A stretch of 24,861 nucleotides of DNA from a virus, in IMG/VR virus record IMGVR_UViG_3300025087_000285, positions 1-24,861 of that record. One strand, 5' to 3'. Positions 14,797 to 22,255 of the stretch are shown piece by piece (the first letter of the stretch is position 1; the number at the start of each line of letters is the position of its first letter). The translations under genes and the position numbers were made by a program. The notes under the pieces are model-generated. The model did not search any database. It saw nothing but the letters and a program-made list of their open reading frames with translations, and was not told the origin of the DNA.

Positions 14797-16748
14797 ACCG
14801 GACTGGCTCCCTGACCTCGTTCTCCTGCAGCGGCAGAGATGAGGTCAGCTCGGTTTGGCACCTGCCCTGCCAAACGATCCGTCCCATTGCCATTCGTTTG
14901 CTCAGGCTTCTGACCGTAGGTCAGCAAGGAGTTGAGGACATTGGGGTCTTGCACCGGCACGATGAGCTTACTGAGATTCCCCAACCCGTATTCCTCAAAG
15001 AAGCGGCTCCATTGTCGCACCGCTTCTTGGACAGAGACTCGTTTGCCATCGAGTGCAAGTCCCTGGGTGACCACTGGCTCCATGAGCGCCCGCATGAAGG
15101 CCTCGAACTGCGCCCGGATAATCTCCAGGTTGGGCTTCTGCATGGAGGAGACTTCCAAATCGAAGCGGAAACGACTGGCCTTGAGGCGATCCGCGCGGGC
15201 TTGGTCAAGCGGAGGATACCATTGGGTCTGCTGCACCCCGGTTTCCGCATTCAGCATCCCCGCATCCTTGATGAGATCGATCTCGGTCAGGTCTTGGAAC
15301 TGCGCCTTGACCCGCCAGTATTTGGTGATGACGCGGGTAAACCACGCCGAGACCGTGTTGGACTCATCGGTTCGGCGGAGATTCTGGCCAGACTGCCCGA
15401 TCTGCGCTTCCGTGGCGGTCTGGGCGGTCGTCAGGCCGGTCAGTTGGGCGCGAGTGAGTCCCGTGATGAGAATCACCAAATCGACCACTTGGTTGACCAA
15501 TCCCAGCATGTCAGCTTGGACTTGGTTCATGGTGATCACTCGAATCGCCCCTTGGACATCCTCGGTGCCGCTAATCTTAACCCTAGTTCCAATAGTCGGC
15601 TGATCCAACGCTTGCTCACCTTCCGGCAGGACACGTTCGTTGTAGGCGATCTTCGCCATGAACTTGTCCACTTGCTCCAACACGGCATCGAAGGTGGAAT
15701 TGATGCGGTCAATCAGGGGACGGATCACCGAGATGGTGGAGATTGGATAGAGCCGATGGCCGTGCTTGTTCTCAGTCAACTGCTCGTATTGCCATCCGCC
15801 CAAATCATAAGGATTGTCCTCATGGAGGAGGGCTTTCGTCTGCTCCTGGGTGGCTGCAAACGTCAACACTCGAATCCCCGTCTCAGCTCGAGCATCCTTA
15901 TAGTGGACTTCCCAGACATCCACGGTCTGAAACTCTTCGATGAACGTCTCAGCAATCCGAGAATCATCCACGGCATCGGGGGTCAGTTCAGACTTGGCTC
16001 GGCTGTAGCGACGGTCTCGCTTGACTTCCGCCAGGGTGCGGCGAATCCGCTGCGCGACCCACCGGGCATCCGTGATCTCACGCGCCCTGGGGTCAATCAC
16101 CACATCGAAGGGGCTGATCCACTGGATGTACGGATGCTCGGAACGAATGGATTCTTCGACGTGGATGGGTTCTGGCTCAGGAGGCTCAGGCGGGGTGGAA
16201 GCCCTTAACCCGGTGACCGTGAGCACATTGTCCACCACCTGCTTCACCTGCTCCTTGAGCTTGTCACGGAATTTCTTGCGTTCTTCAACCTCCGTAGGGA
16301 GGATGTCGGCTCCGAACTCGGTGGCATAACCGATCTTGACATAGCCGAGTGCTAAGACATAGCCGTCGAACACAGACAGCTGTACCGTGTCTTTGATTCG
16401 AAGCAAGGGGTCGCGCAGGTCTCGGTTGATGAGCTCAGAGACGTAAAACGCATCTTCCCCCGCCGTCTCACTGCGGAACTCCGGCATGGCCGTGACGCGG
16501 GGATTCTGGAAGAAGCGAGTGGGCACGACATTCTTGATGATGGGAAAGACGAGGTTGAGCGGGAGCTCGAAGTCGTCGTTCCTCGCCCCCTGCTCAAAGT
16601 AATCGAGGTTCCGGCCAGCGAGGGTCGTGGTGGGCGGCGAGCCAGGCTGGGCTTGGCGATAGGTGCCGAACTCCTTGTCGCGGAACTCGACGCCAAGCTC
16701 CACCTCGGCTCGCCACCGAGCCAGTTCATCCGGCGTGATGGGGATCAT
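14793..16748 (-). CDS. Portal protein
   Basis: This protein of 651 residues follows the terminase genes and precedes small head genes, the standard portal position. It shows a long N-terminal region with a FPIIKNVVPTRFFQNPRV stretch, a HPYIQWISPFDVVIDP segment typical of podovirus-type portals (a conserved F-x-V-x-x-D-P turn), a KHGHRLYPISTISVIRPLIDRINSTFD helix, and a long helical C-terminal part, as in the crown and wing of portals. It has no cysteine. It would form the dodecameric DNA channel at one capsid vertex. The ATG lies three bases after the previous stop. Confidence 0.85.
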   Translation of the reverse strand: MIPITPDELARWRAEVELGVEFRDKEFGTYRQAQPGSPPTTTLAGRNLDYFEQGARNDDFELPLNLVFPIIKNVVPTRFFQNPRVTAMPEFRSETAGEDAFYVSELINRDLRDPLLRIKDTVQLSVFDGYVLALGYVKIGYATEFGADILPTEVEERKKFRDKLKEQVKQVVDNVLTVTGLRASTPPEPPEPEPIHVEESIRSEHPYIQWISPFDVVIDPRAREITDARWVAQRIRRTLAEVKRDRRYSRAKSELTPDAVDDSRIAETFIEEFQTVDVWEVHYKDARAETGIRVLTFAATQEQTKALLHEDNPYDLGGWQYEQLTENKHGHRLYPISTISVIRPLIDRINSTFDAVLEQVDKFMAKIAYNERVLPEGEQALDQPTIGTRVKISGTEDVQGAIRVITMNQVQADMLGLVNQVVDLVILITGLTRAQLTGLTTAQTATEAQIGQSGQNLRRTDESNTVSAWFTRVITKYWRVKAQFQDLTEIDLIKDAGMLNAETGVQQTQWYPPLDQARADRLKASRFRFDLEVSSMQKPNLEIIRAQFEAFMRALMEPVVTQGLALDGKRVSVQEAVRQWSRFFEEYGLGNLSKLIVPVQDPNVLNSLLTYGQKPEQTNGNGTDRLAGQVPNRADLISAAAGERGQGASPV

Positions 16749-16751
16749 CGT

Positions 16752-16910
16752 CTAGGCCTTCGACTCCCTCCGCCTCCACGTCCCCTTGACCATCTGCCGG
16801 GCGTCATAGGCATCTTGGCGCACCCACCCTTTGGGGAGGCGTTCCATCAACTGTTTGGGTTTGACGACCTTCAACGGAGGCAAGGTCTTTCCCCACAACT
16901 CCTCCGTCAT
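16752..16910 (-). CDS. Small basic protein before the portal
   Basis: This 52-residue ORF begins in an ATGA overlap with the upstream gene and ends three bases before the portal start. The product is basic (PPLKVVKPKQ, then a C-terminal WRRRES) with no cysteine. The tiling supports translation. No family is recognised. Confidence 0.58.
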   Translation of the reverse strand: MTEELWGKTLPPLKVVKPKQLMERLPKGWVRQDAYDARQMVKGTWRRRESKA

Positions 16911-17242
16911 GTCAGCTCAGGCGTTGGAGGCACACTCTCCGGAGACGTCCCAGGCAAAAACCGTGCCTTCAACTCCGCCATCTCCGCCTTCAATCCCTGA
17001 ATCATGGAGACCAAGAGGGAAGTCTCTTGAGGCCTCACCTGAGTCGCTGGCGCGGACCGTTCCAACTGACCTTCCAGATGCTGGATCGCTTCCTCAATCA
17101 GTTGCCGCTCCCCGTCATCCCGCACCCCGGCATCCAGTTTCGCACGGAAGGCCGTGATGCGATCCCGCGTGCGCGTCAGGTGGGCTTGCCAGGCGATCTC
17201 CACCCGCTGGGGGTCGTTGACCAACGTGTCAGGCGTGAGCAT
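16907..17242 (-). CDS. Small coiled-coil protein, unknown
   Basis: This 111-residue protein is helical, with an Arg/Asp-rich heptad-like region at about residues 20-65 and a second near 78-93 (MIQGLKAEMAELKARF), and a Pro-rich C-terminus. The start overlaps the upstream stop as TGATG and the end overlaps the next start as ATGA. Its place between terminase and portal suggests a packaging or head-assembly accessory, but there is no known family match. Confidence 0.55.
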   Translation of the reverse strand: MLTPDTLVNDPQRVEIAWQAHLTRTRDRITAFRAKLDAGVRDDGERQLIEEAIQHLEGQLERSAPATQVRPQETSLLVSMIQGLKAEMAELKARFLPGTSPESVPPTPELT

Positions 17243-17412
17243 CAGACTGACCGTACCAAGGGAGGCGCCCCGCCTTCCTCCGCTTTCGCCTGAGCCACCT
17301 TGATGGCCTCACGCCGATCCACCTCTACTTGCCGTGCTGTGCGAGCCGACGCCTCTGCCGCGTTCCTCCGCGCTTCCTCATCCCGATCTTCCAACGATCC
17401 TTCACGAGCCAT
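17242..17412 (-). CDS. Small charged helical protein, unknown
   Basis: I chose the ATG at 17412 because GGAGG lies four bases upstream; the open frame extends to an ATG at 17487 that would overlap the large terminase by 40 bases and lacks a ribosome binding site. The 56-residue product is strongly charged and Ala-rich (EARRNAAEASARTARQ), probably a single long helix. Its function is not known. Confidence 0.5.
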   Translation of the reverse strand: MAREGSLEDRDEEARRNAAEASARTARQVEVDRREAIKVAQAKAEEGGAPPLVRSV

Positions 17413-17447
17413 TCGACCTCCACGGTTGAGAGACGCCAATCTCTCGG

Positions 17448-19121
17448 TTAGCTGAATGCGAGTTGGGGTGTCGCGGGTCTTCGCCATCGGGGGGCTCGTT
17501 GCAACTCCTTGAGTTGCTGCGGGCGCCAGATTTCCCGCTCATACCAGGCAGCGGAAGTCCGGGGATACTCCACCTCCTGCGGTCGCTCATAGCCAGCTTG
17601 CTTGAGGTTCAGATGGTACGCCAGGGAATCGAGCGCATCATCATGTTGGCTGTGAGGAAACTCGATCATCTGATAGGCCAATTTACTCCACACGCCCGTC
17701 AGGGTTTCGACCGAGGTGCCGGGGAAGCGAATCAGACCTTGTTCATGCCAGGGTTGGAGTCCTTCAATGCGGCGCTCCTTGTTGCCCTGCGTCACCCCGT
17801 TGAACTCCACAATCTCAAACGGGTGGTACTGAGGCTTGGATCGCAGCTCACGCAGCTTCAGCTCCAGTGTGGATTTCAACATCTTCTGAAACGCATTGGT
17901 CTCTAAGCCGAACTTCCGGAACCGCCACTTGGCATGAAGCGCTAACGCCCAGTCGATTTGCTGCTCAGGGCTCATCCGCTGCGCCACGGCATCCAGGAGA
18001 AACATCGTATGGGCTGCATCCGTTCCGACGACGGTAATCGCCGCATCGTCCCCATGATCAGACGTGGGCGGCGGAATGGCATCCAGAACACCGGTGATGT
18101 ACAGCGTGGCCAGCCACCGGTCGAAGTATTCGTTATGGGCGGGTTGGTAGAACCGAAAATGCTCGTGCTTAAACGTCGCGGTCTCATCATCCTGGGGGCT
18201 CATCCGATAGAGGCATGAGTATTTCTTGGTGCCTTGCGCGGCTTTCTGGCGCATCAGGAAGTCTTGGGTCAAGCCAATGGCCGCGTAGGGAAACGGCTCC
18301 CCCCTGGGGGAGACTTCCGCATCCCGTTGCCAGACTTGCCAATGAGCCGCGTCTTTGGCGAGGATGCGGCCATACAGTTCCCCAAAGTGCCATCGCGTCC
18401 CCAGCATGACGAGCTCGCCGTCTGGCATCAGCAACGAGAGCGCATCCCGATAGCAGTTATCCACCTTATCCATCTGGTCGATGGTGGTAATGTTCCGGTC
18501 AGTCACGATGTCATCGAAAATGATGAGGTCATAGTGCATCCCCGCCTTACTCGTCTCAATGCCCGCTACATCGATCGAGGGCACGAAGTGACCTTGCGTT
18601 CTGGCCGAAATGACAATGGCGGACTGGTTCCACGTCTTCTCCTGGGGATTCACCTCCCACGTCTGCTGATGCGTCAGGTAGCGAAAGCCTGACTGACCTT
18701 CCAGCCCCAAGATGTGATTCTTGATCGAGAGTAAGAAGCGCTCCGCTTTCTCCGTGGTGTCTGAGTAGATCAGGATTTTCAGGTTGGGGTTATTCAGCAA
18801 CTTCCACAACGCATACCCGATGGTGGCGAGCGATGACTTAAACGAGCCTCTCGGCATGAGGATCAGCTTCGGCGTTCCCTGATTCGCCTGCATCCACTGA
18901 CAGAGGCGCTCATGGTCAGGGAGCATCTTGGCGTAGCCGAGGGTGTGCCGGCAGAAGTGGGCGAAGTCCCGTTTGTTGCGCACAAGATTCTTGGCAGTCA
19001 GCCATTCGAGCTTGGCGCGTTCTGGGCCGAGCTGCTCTAGAATCTCCAGGTACTTGTCCCGCTCCGCCTGGGAGAGGAAGGTGCGCTCGACTACAGAATC
19101 AATGACTACTGACATGAGCAT
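17448..19121 (-). CDS. Terminase large subunit
   Basis: This protein of 557 residues shows a terminase ATPase with a Walker A-like motif MPRGSFKSS (residues 89-97), a Walker B motif DLIIFDD (198-204), and a coupling motif GTRWHFGELYG (241-251). The C-terminal nuclease domain has D347, D377 (MFLLD) and the HDDALDSLAYHL motif with D494, D495 and D498, as in RNase H-like terminase nucleases. It would drive DNA packaging and cut the concatemer. The ATG at 19121 overlaps the zinc ribbon gene by 23 bases and lacks an obvious ribosome binding site; an in-frame ATG two codons further is equally possible. Confidence 0.9.
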   Translation of the reverse strand: MLMSVVIDSVVERTFLSQAERDKYLEILEQLGPERAKLEWLTAKNLVRNKRDFAHFCRHTLGYAKMLPDHERLCQWMQANQGTPKLILMPRGSFKSSLATIGYALWKLLNNPNLKILIYSDTTEKAERFLLSIKNHILGLEGQSGFRYLTHQQTWEVNPQEKTWNQSAIVISARTQGHFVPSIDVAGIETSKAGMHYDLIIFDDIVTDRNITTIDQMDKVDNCYRDALSLLMPDGELVMLGTRWHFGELYGRILAKDAAHWQVWQRDAEVSPRGEPFPYAAIGLTQDFLMRQKAAQGTKKYSCLYRMSPQDDETATFKHEHFRFYQPAHNEYFDRWLATLYITGVLDAIPPPTSDHGDDAAITVVGTDAAHTMFLLDAVAQRMSPEQQIDWALALHAKWRFRKFGLETNAFQKMLKSTLELKLRELRSKPQYHPFEIVEFNGVTQGNKERRIEGLQPWHEQGLIRFPGTSVETLTGVWSKLAYQMIEFPHSQHDDALDSLAYHLNLKQAGYERPQEVEYPRTSAAWYEREIWRPQQLKELQRAPRWRRPATPQLAFS

Positions 19122-19329
19122 CTACTGAGGGCTTCAGGGCTACGTCCCTGATAGGCTGCGGTGCACTGGCTACAATACTGCGAGTGAACTGCTCAAAGCT
19201 CTTGGTGCCTGTCAAGGACTGATTGTGGAGAACGACTGGATTTCCGCATTGTGTACAGCGACGATCCCCTTCGAGCAGGTAGCGGCCAACCACCTGGCAG
19301 GTCTCGCAGAGCATCGTCACGAGAGGCAT
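19099..19329 (-). CDS. Zinc ribbon protein upstream of terminase
   Basis: This 76-residue protein has a CETC and CTQC pair at residues 8-11 and 25-28 (CX2C, 13 residues, CX2C), a classical zinc ribbon, followed by a polar C-terminal tail that overlaps the terminase start. It could bind DNA or a protein partner, perhaps with the terminase, but this is inference from position. The start is uncertain: an ATG five codons later is also possible. Confidence 0.55.
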   Translation of the reverse strand: MPLVTMLCETCQVVGRYLLEGDRRCTQCGNPVVLHNQSLTGTKSFEQFTRSIVASAPQPIRDVALKPSVDAHVSSH

Positions 19330-19559
19330 TCACTTACCGTGACAATTTTTGGTGTGCGCGGAGGAGGGGTGGAATGAGAAGGGATATTCATAGACTCAGC
19401 GGTGGGGTGGGGGGTCTCCGTCGCTGACCGTGCCTCCGCTCGTCGCTGACACCACGCCAGCGTCTGCGCAAGCCGGTCAATCCTCGTCGCTGATCCAATC
19501 ACCGTCGGGGCAGCGTCGGTAGATTTAACAGAATCTCCATTATAAGACATTCTAAACAC
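19317..19559 (-). CDS. Small Pro/Thr-rich protein after the small terminase
   Basis: This 80-residue ORF begins with GTG in a TAGTG overlap with the upstream stop (an ATG three codons later is an alternative). It contains a STDAAPTVIG motif that repeats the SDAAPTVQV of the upstream gene at the DNA level, then an Arg-rich helix and a Pro/Ser/Thr-rich C-terminus. No known family is recognised. Coupling supports translation, but evidence is modest. Confidence 0.45.
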   Translation of the reverse strand: MFRMSYNGDSVKSTDAAPTVIGSATRIDRLAQTLAWCQRRAEARSATETPHPTAESMNIPSHSTPPPRTPKIVTVSECLS

Positions 19560-19710
19560 TAAGTGCTTGTGGGCGTGTGGGTTAGGTGCTGTTCAGGGCT
19601 GGAGATAAGCTGTGGATTATCGGACATTACGGGCAGACCACTAGGGGTAGTGGCCAGGCCAGCCTCTAGGAACCTCAGCAATCCGACTTGCACCGTCGGG
19701 GCAGCGTCGG
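19500..19710. repeat. Pair of exact 20-bp direct repeats
   Basis: An identical 20-bp sequence (CACCGTCGGGGCAGCGTCGG on the plus strand) occurs at 19500-19519 and 19691-19710, 191 bases apart. Both copies lie in reading frames encoding (S/T)DAAPTV. A degenerate third copy near 19799-19816 encodes DAAPKI. The arrangement in and just after the small terminase gene could mark a terminase binding (pac) region or a partial gene duplication. Confidence 0.6.
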
Positions 19711-19978
19711 AGTCGATGGGCATGATCCATTTCCTGGCATCATTGAGCGTCCCAGGTGCACGATCCTTGACACAGGCGGTTACATACGCCTTCGCGATCT
19801 TCGGCGCAGCGTCGAGGAGGACATCAATTGAGTTCCGACTCCCTTTAGGCCGGCCACCACCATTGAGGGGAGCATGTCCAGGCTGAAATTGATAGGCTTT
19901 CAAATGGGCTGCCTTGCGAAAATTGGCACTTTGATTGACACTATCGGCAGTTGGCACAGCGGACAAAATGGCAGGCAC
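19559..19978 (-). CDS. Putative terminase small subunit
   Basis: I chose a GTG at 19978 because GAGGAAG sits six bases upstream; the frame is open seven codons further. The 139-residue product has a QFQPGHAPLNGGGRPKGSRN stretch, the GRPKGS AT-hook-like motif found at the start of small terminase-like phage proteins of the DUF5681 type, followed by a helical core. Small subunits recognise the packaging site and present DNA to the large subunit. The location directly before the large terminase supports the assignment, but it is not certain. Confidence 0.6.
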   Translation of the reverse strand: MPAILSAVPTADSVNQSANFRKAAHLKAYQFQPGHAPLNGGGRPKGSRNSIDVLLDAAPKIAKAYVTACVKDRAPGTLNDARKWIMPIDSDAAPTVQVGLLRFLEAGLATTPSGLPVMSDNPQLISSPEQHLTHTPTST

Positions 19979-20003
19979 AGAACGCTTCCTCAACAACACA
20001 AAC

Positions 20004-20044
20004 CCCAGCCGCCCCGCATCCTCACTCGATGCGACACGGCTGGG
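20004..20044 (-). other. Leader hairpin before the small terminase
   Basis: An 8-bp stem (CCCAGCCG and CGGCTGGG) with an inner 5-bp stem (GCATC and GATGC) and a 7-base loop lies between the putative promoter and the GTG start, about 13 bases before the ribosome binding site. It is not followed by a T-run, so it is not a plain terminator. It could be a translational control or processing element, or a packaging signal. Confidence 0.5.
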
Positions 20045-20082
20045 AGACCTCCACGAGGTAAACCAGCGATGATCCTAAAATA

Positions 20083-20112
20083 CTTATACCGCAGCAGGAA
20101 CGCACAAATCAA
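20083..20112 (-). promoter_or_regulatory. Putative late-operon promoter
   Basis: On the minus strand a TTGATT -35 (20112-20107) and a TATAAG -10 (20088-20083) are separated by 18 bases. Transcription would start near 20076, giving a leader of about 100 bases to the GTG of the small terminase gene, including the hairpin. Another TATAGT box is near 20130. It is the best candidate found for this operon. Confidence 0.4.
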
Positions 20113-20178
20113 CCTATTTCCTCACTATAGCAGAAAATATAGCCTCTGTGACTCGATTACAGACACGATCTCGAAGGT

Positions 20179-20198
20179 TGCCGTGCAATCACACGGCA
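20179..20198. promoter_or_regulatory. Operator-like dyad in the divergent region
   Basis: A perfect inverted repeat with 7-bp arms (TGCCGTG, CAATCA spacer, CACGGCA) lies between the divergent promoters, 44 bases upstream of the XRE promoter's -35. Such dyads are typical repressor sites, and the XRE protein encoded beside it is the obvious candidate ligand. Confidence 0.5.
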
Positions 20199-20242
20199 TG
20201 GATTGAGCACACCCACCCAGACAGAAATAGTTGAAAAATCGC

Positions 20243-20277
20243 TTGACAGCAGGTAAGCTTATACTATAATAAACACT
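20243..20277 (+). promoter_or_regulatory. Near-consensus sigma-70 promoter for a leaderless mRNA
   Basis: A perfect TTGACA (20243-20248) and a perfect TATAAT (20265-20270) are separated by 16 bases. The ATG of the regulator gene begins at 20278, eight bases after the -10, which is where transcription should start. There is no ribosome binding site before the ATG. Confidence 0.85.
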
Positions 20278-20463
20278 ATGAACCAGATTGATGGAGCAAA
20301 ACTGCGAGCCTGGAGAACCGCGCAGCGGCGGAGCATTGAGAACGTGGCACGGGAGATTGGCATTAGTTACGTGACGCTGCAACGGTGGGAGACGGGAAAA
20401 TTGAAAACGCGCATCTCACCACTCGGCCAGCAGGCGCTAGCAAAAATCGGGTATCGGGAATGA
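20278..20463 (+). CDS. XRE/Cro-type helix-turn-helix regulator
   Basis: This 61-residue protein is a compact helix-turn-helix domain: residues 20-41 (IENVAREIGISYVTLQRWETG) match the XRE pattern with a recognition helix. It has no dimerisation or cleavage domain, so it is Cro-sized, not CI-sized. It lies divergent from the late operon and beside an operator-like dyad, so it probably controls the switch between early and late transcription. Its mRNA should be leaderless, like lambda cI from PRM, implying slow or special translation. Confidence 0.75.
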   Translation: MNQIDGAKLRAWRTAQRRSIENVAREIGISYVTLQRWETGKLKTRISPLGQQALAKIGYRE

Positions 20464-20514
20464 GTTTTTTTCGGTCGGAATGTAGCAAAACATATAACAG
20501 GAAAGGGGGGAAAA

Positions 20515-20838
20515 ATGAAAGGTCTTGAAAAGGTTGGGGGGATTATGGTACAGATGGAACGAGCACATGAAACTGAGACATGGACGGAAAGCAACCACGT
20601 CTATTACCAAGTGACCGTGACCGCAACGGCCACCGCCAGCCCAAGTAACCATATTTACGGATTCACACGGAAAATCCCTGGGCATACTACGCACTGCCAG
20701 AGGGAAATAAAGCATGAAGGAACGATCACGCGCTATTGCCCACACTCACACATCAGCGAAGCGGAAGCCCTGTCACTCGTCCGCAAAGGGCAAGGCAGCG
20801 TGTATCGGATAACACAAATTAAACAACGGCTGAAGTAA
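20515..20838 (+). CDS. Early-type small protein, unknown
   Basis: This 107-residue protein has a strong ribosome binding site (a run of six G, five bases before the ATG). It carries a Tyr/Val/Thr-rich segment (VYYQVTVTATATA), two cysteines, and a helical region ending in EAEALSLVRKGQG. No family is recognised. It is probably an early gene of the rightward set. Confidence 0.55.
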   Translation: MKGLEKVGGIMVQMERAHETETWTESNHVYYQVTVTATATASPSNHIYGFTRKIPGHTTHCQREIKHEGTITRYCPHSHISEAEALSLVRKGQGSVYRITQIKQRLK

Positions 20839-20856
20839 GGAGAGAGGAGCAGGACG

Positions 20857-21060
20857 ATGATTTGCCATGCAGTGATTGTGAACGCAGATTGTAGCCTCTC
20901 GCACTGTCAGGAACAAATGGTGTTCGCAGGATATGGCGCGTATCCGTACAACTGTATCGCCAAAGATGAGGCACCACAAGCACCGATCTTCATCAACTGT
21001 CCGCAGAACCACCAAACGTGGTGTGTCGGAACCAACAATCAGGAGGAGGCGGAACAATGA
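20857..21060 (+). CDS. Small Cys-rich protein, unknown
   Basis: This 67-residue protein has six cysteines and a mixed polar sequence. AAGGAGAGAGGAGCAGGACG precedes the start. The stop overlaps the next gene's start as ATGA. Cysteines may bind metal, but the spacing does not match a standard ribbon. The function is unknown. Confidence 0.5.
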   Translation: MICHAVIVNADCSLSHCQEQMVFAGYGAYPYNCIAKDEAPQAPIFINCPQNHQTWCVGTNNQEEAEQ

Positions 21061-21497
21061 GCAGCGCCGGAGGACAAACAATAAGCCGTCAGCGCGTCAC
21101 CAAGAAGCAAGAACAAGCTCAGCGAATCCGTAACGCGATTCAGCAGTTACAAGATATGATCCAGCCAGGAGACACGATCTCAACGGTGTTGAAGAGCCGT
21201 GCCAAGTCAGGAATGTACCGGCACATCGCCGTCATCGTCAAGGATCGAAACATCAGCGGGCTGGTGTCAAGCGCCGTTGACAGCCGTTGGCATGATGACG
21301 ACAGCGTAGGAATGTCAGGATGTGGAATGGATATAGGCTTCGCTGTCGTCTATGCCCTCTCCGACGCACTCTTTCCTCAAGGGTTTGTCTGTGTCGGAAA
21401 TCGCTGCCCGTCGAATGACCATTCGAACGGAGACAGAGACTATACGCCACATCATCATATCAGCGGCGGGTATGCCCTACGGCAGCGATGGCTCTAA
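21057..21497 (+). CDS. Conserved phage protein with SGCGMDIGF motif
   Basis: I chose the ATG at 21057, which overlaps the previous stop as ATGA and follows AGGAGGAGG. The 146-residue product has a SRAKSGMYRHIAVIVKDRNI segment followed by MSGCGMDIGFAVVYALSDALF and ends in GGYALRQRWL. This order (a SRSGM-type helix-strand unit, then SGCGMD and a terminal GYxLxxxWL) is familiar to me from many phage genomes as an uncharacterised small protein. Its function is unknown. Confidence 0.68.
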   Translation: MSSAGGQTISRQRVTKKQEQAQRIRNAIQQLQDMIQPGDTISTVLKSRAKSGMYRHIAVIVKDRNISGLVSSAVDSRWHDDDSVGMSGCGMDIGFAVVYALSDALFPQGFVCVGNRCPSNDHSNGDRDYTPHHHISGGYALRQRWL

Positions 21498-21680
21498 ATG
21501 ACCACCATCGAATACGTCAACTTCCTGGTCGATGGCGTGATTGATCCATCCGTCCCGCTGACGATGTATCGCGGCTCCGATGAGCCCCAACCGCTGAATC
21601 TCAGCCGCTTCCTGTGGCTGGCCTCACAGCAAAGCCAAATCCAGTTTGAAATGAACCTCCTGACGACGTGGCGCAATTAA
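21498..21680 (+). CDS. Small early-type protein, unknown
   Basis: This 60-residue ORF starts directly after the stop of the preceding gene. It contains a hydrophobic, acidic N-terminus and a helical C-terminus (WLASQQSQIQFEMNLLTTW). There is no cysteine and no recognised family. Coupling supports translation. Confidence 0.5.
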   Translation: MTTIEYVNFLVDGVIDPSVPLTMYRGSDEPQPLNLSRFLWLASQQSQIQFEMNLLTTWRN

Positions 21681-21695
21681 TTGGAGAAGAACACC

Positions 21696-21869
21696 ATGAC
21701 TAAGGAAACTGAGGAATTGGTCATTGCCATAAGGCGGTTAGTGGCTCGTGCAGAGGATGGGCTGAGGTTCATAGTTCGCTTCGATGATGAAAAGATGGTA
21801 AGCGATTTAGAAATAGCCATCACGCTTGCTAAAGAAGCCATCGTCCACGCGGTGGAACAGCGAGGATGA
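21696..21869 (+). CDS. Small acidic helical protein, unknown
   Basis: I chose the ATG at 21696, preceded by GGAGAAG at six bases. The 57-residue product is all helix (ETEELVIAIRRLVARAEDGL, then EKMVSDLEIAITLAKEAI) and acidic. Its stop overlaps the next start as ATGA. It may be a small regulator or an inhibitor of a host protein, but this is only speculation. Confidence 0.52.
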   Translation: MTKETEELVIAIRRLVARAEDGLRFIVRFDDEKMVSDLEIAITLAKEAIVHAVEQRG

Positions 21870-22057
21870 GCACCAACGGCCCGATTCCCAGCTGTGAGGT
21901 CTGCGGACTCCTGGCCACCGCCGCCCCGTTGGCGGAGCATGGCGAGGGGGTCTGGTTCTGCGGGGACCACGAGGCGATCGCGCATGACGTATTGCTCGGG
22001 CCAGACAGCTTGTACATGGACGATCTGACGAAGAGCGCAGACGAGGCGCAGGGGTAA
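21866..22057 (+). CDS. Small zinc-finger-like protein
   Basis: This 63-residue protein has C10, C13, C32 and H35 (SCEVC, then WFCGDH), a CX2C and CXXH arrangement consistent with a zinc-binding treble clef or finger. The rest is acidic. It is the last gene of the rightward early-type set. The partner is unknown. Confidence 0.55.
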   Translation: MSTNGPIPSCEVCGLLATAAPLAEHGEGVWFCGDHEAIAHDVLLGPDSLYMDDLTKSADEAQG

Positions 22058-22171
22058 CAACGCCCTGAACCAACCGCGTGTAGAATCGACGCCTTGCCCT
22101 ACTTTAAGGCAGAGGTTTCAACGATCTCCCTGAAAACGTGTCTTGGCCCCACCCTGTGACCAGAACCCGTT

Positions 22172-22209
22172 GCTGAGCTTTGTGGCTGTCCCTTGCTGGG
22201 CTGAGCTTT
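22172..22209. repeat. Short direct repeat GCTGAGCTTT
   Basis: GCTGAGCTTT occurs at 22172-22181 and 22200-22209, each soon followed by a TGTCCC. They lie in the 350-base gene-free stretch. Function unknown. Confidence 0.4.
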
Positions 22210-22255
22210 CTGTCCCGTCTTTAAGAAGCCCATGGAGTGCATCAATTATGGCCTT

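Noticed and set aside
14898-16208. 436-codon plus-strand ORF opposite the portal gene
   Set aside because: It is fully antisense to a well supported portal gene, has no ribosome binding site or domain, and is a composition shadow.
19539-19544. Perfect TATAAT on the minus strand
   Set aside because: It lies inside a coding region and has no acceptable -35 at 15 to 19 bases.
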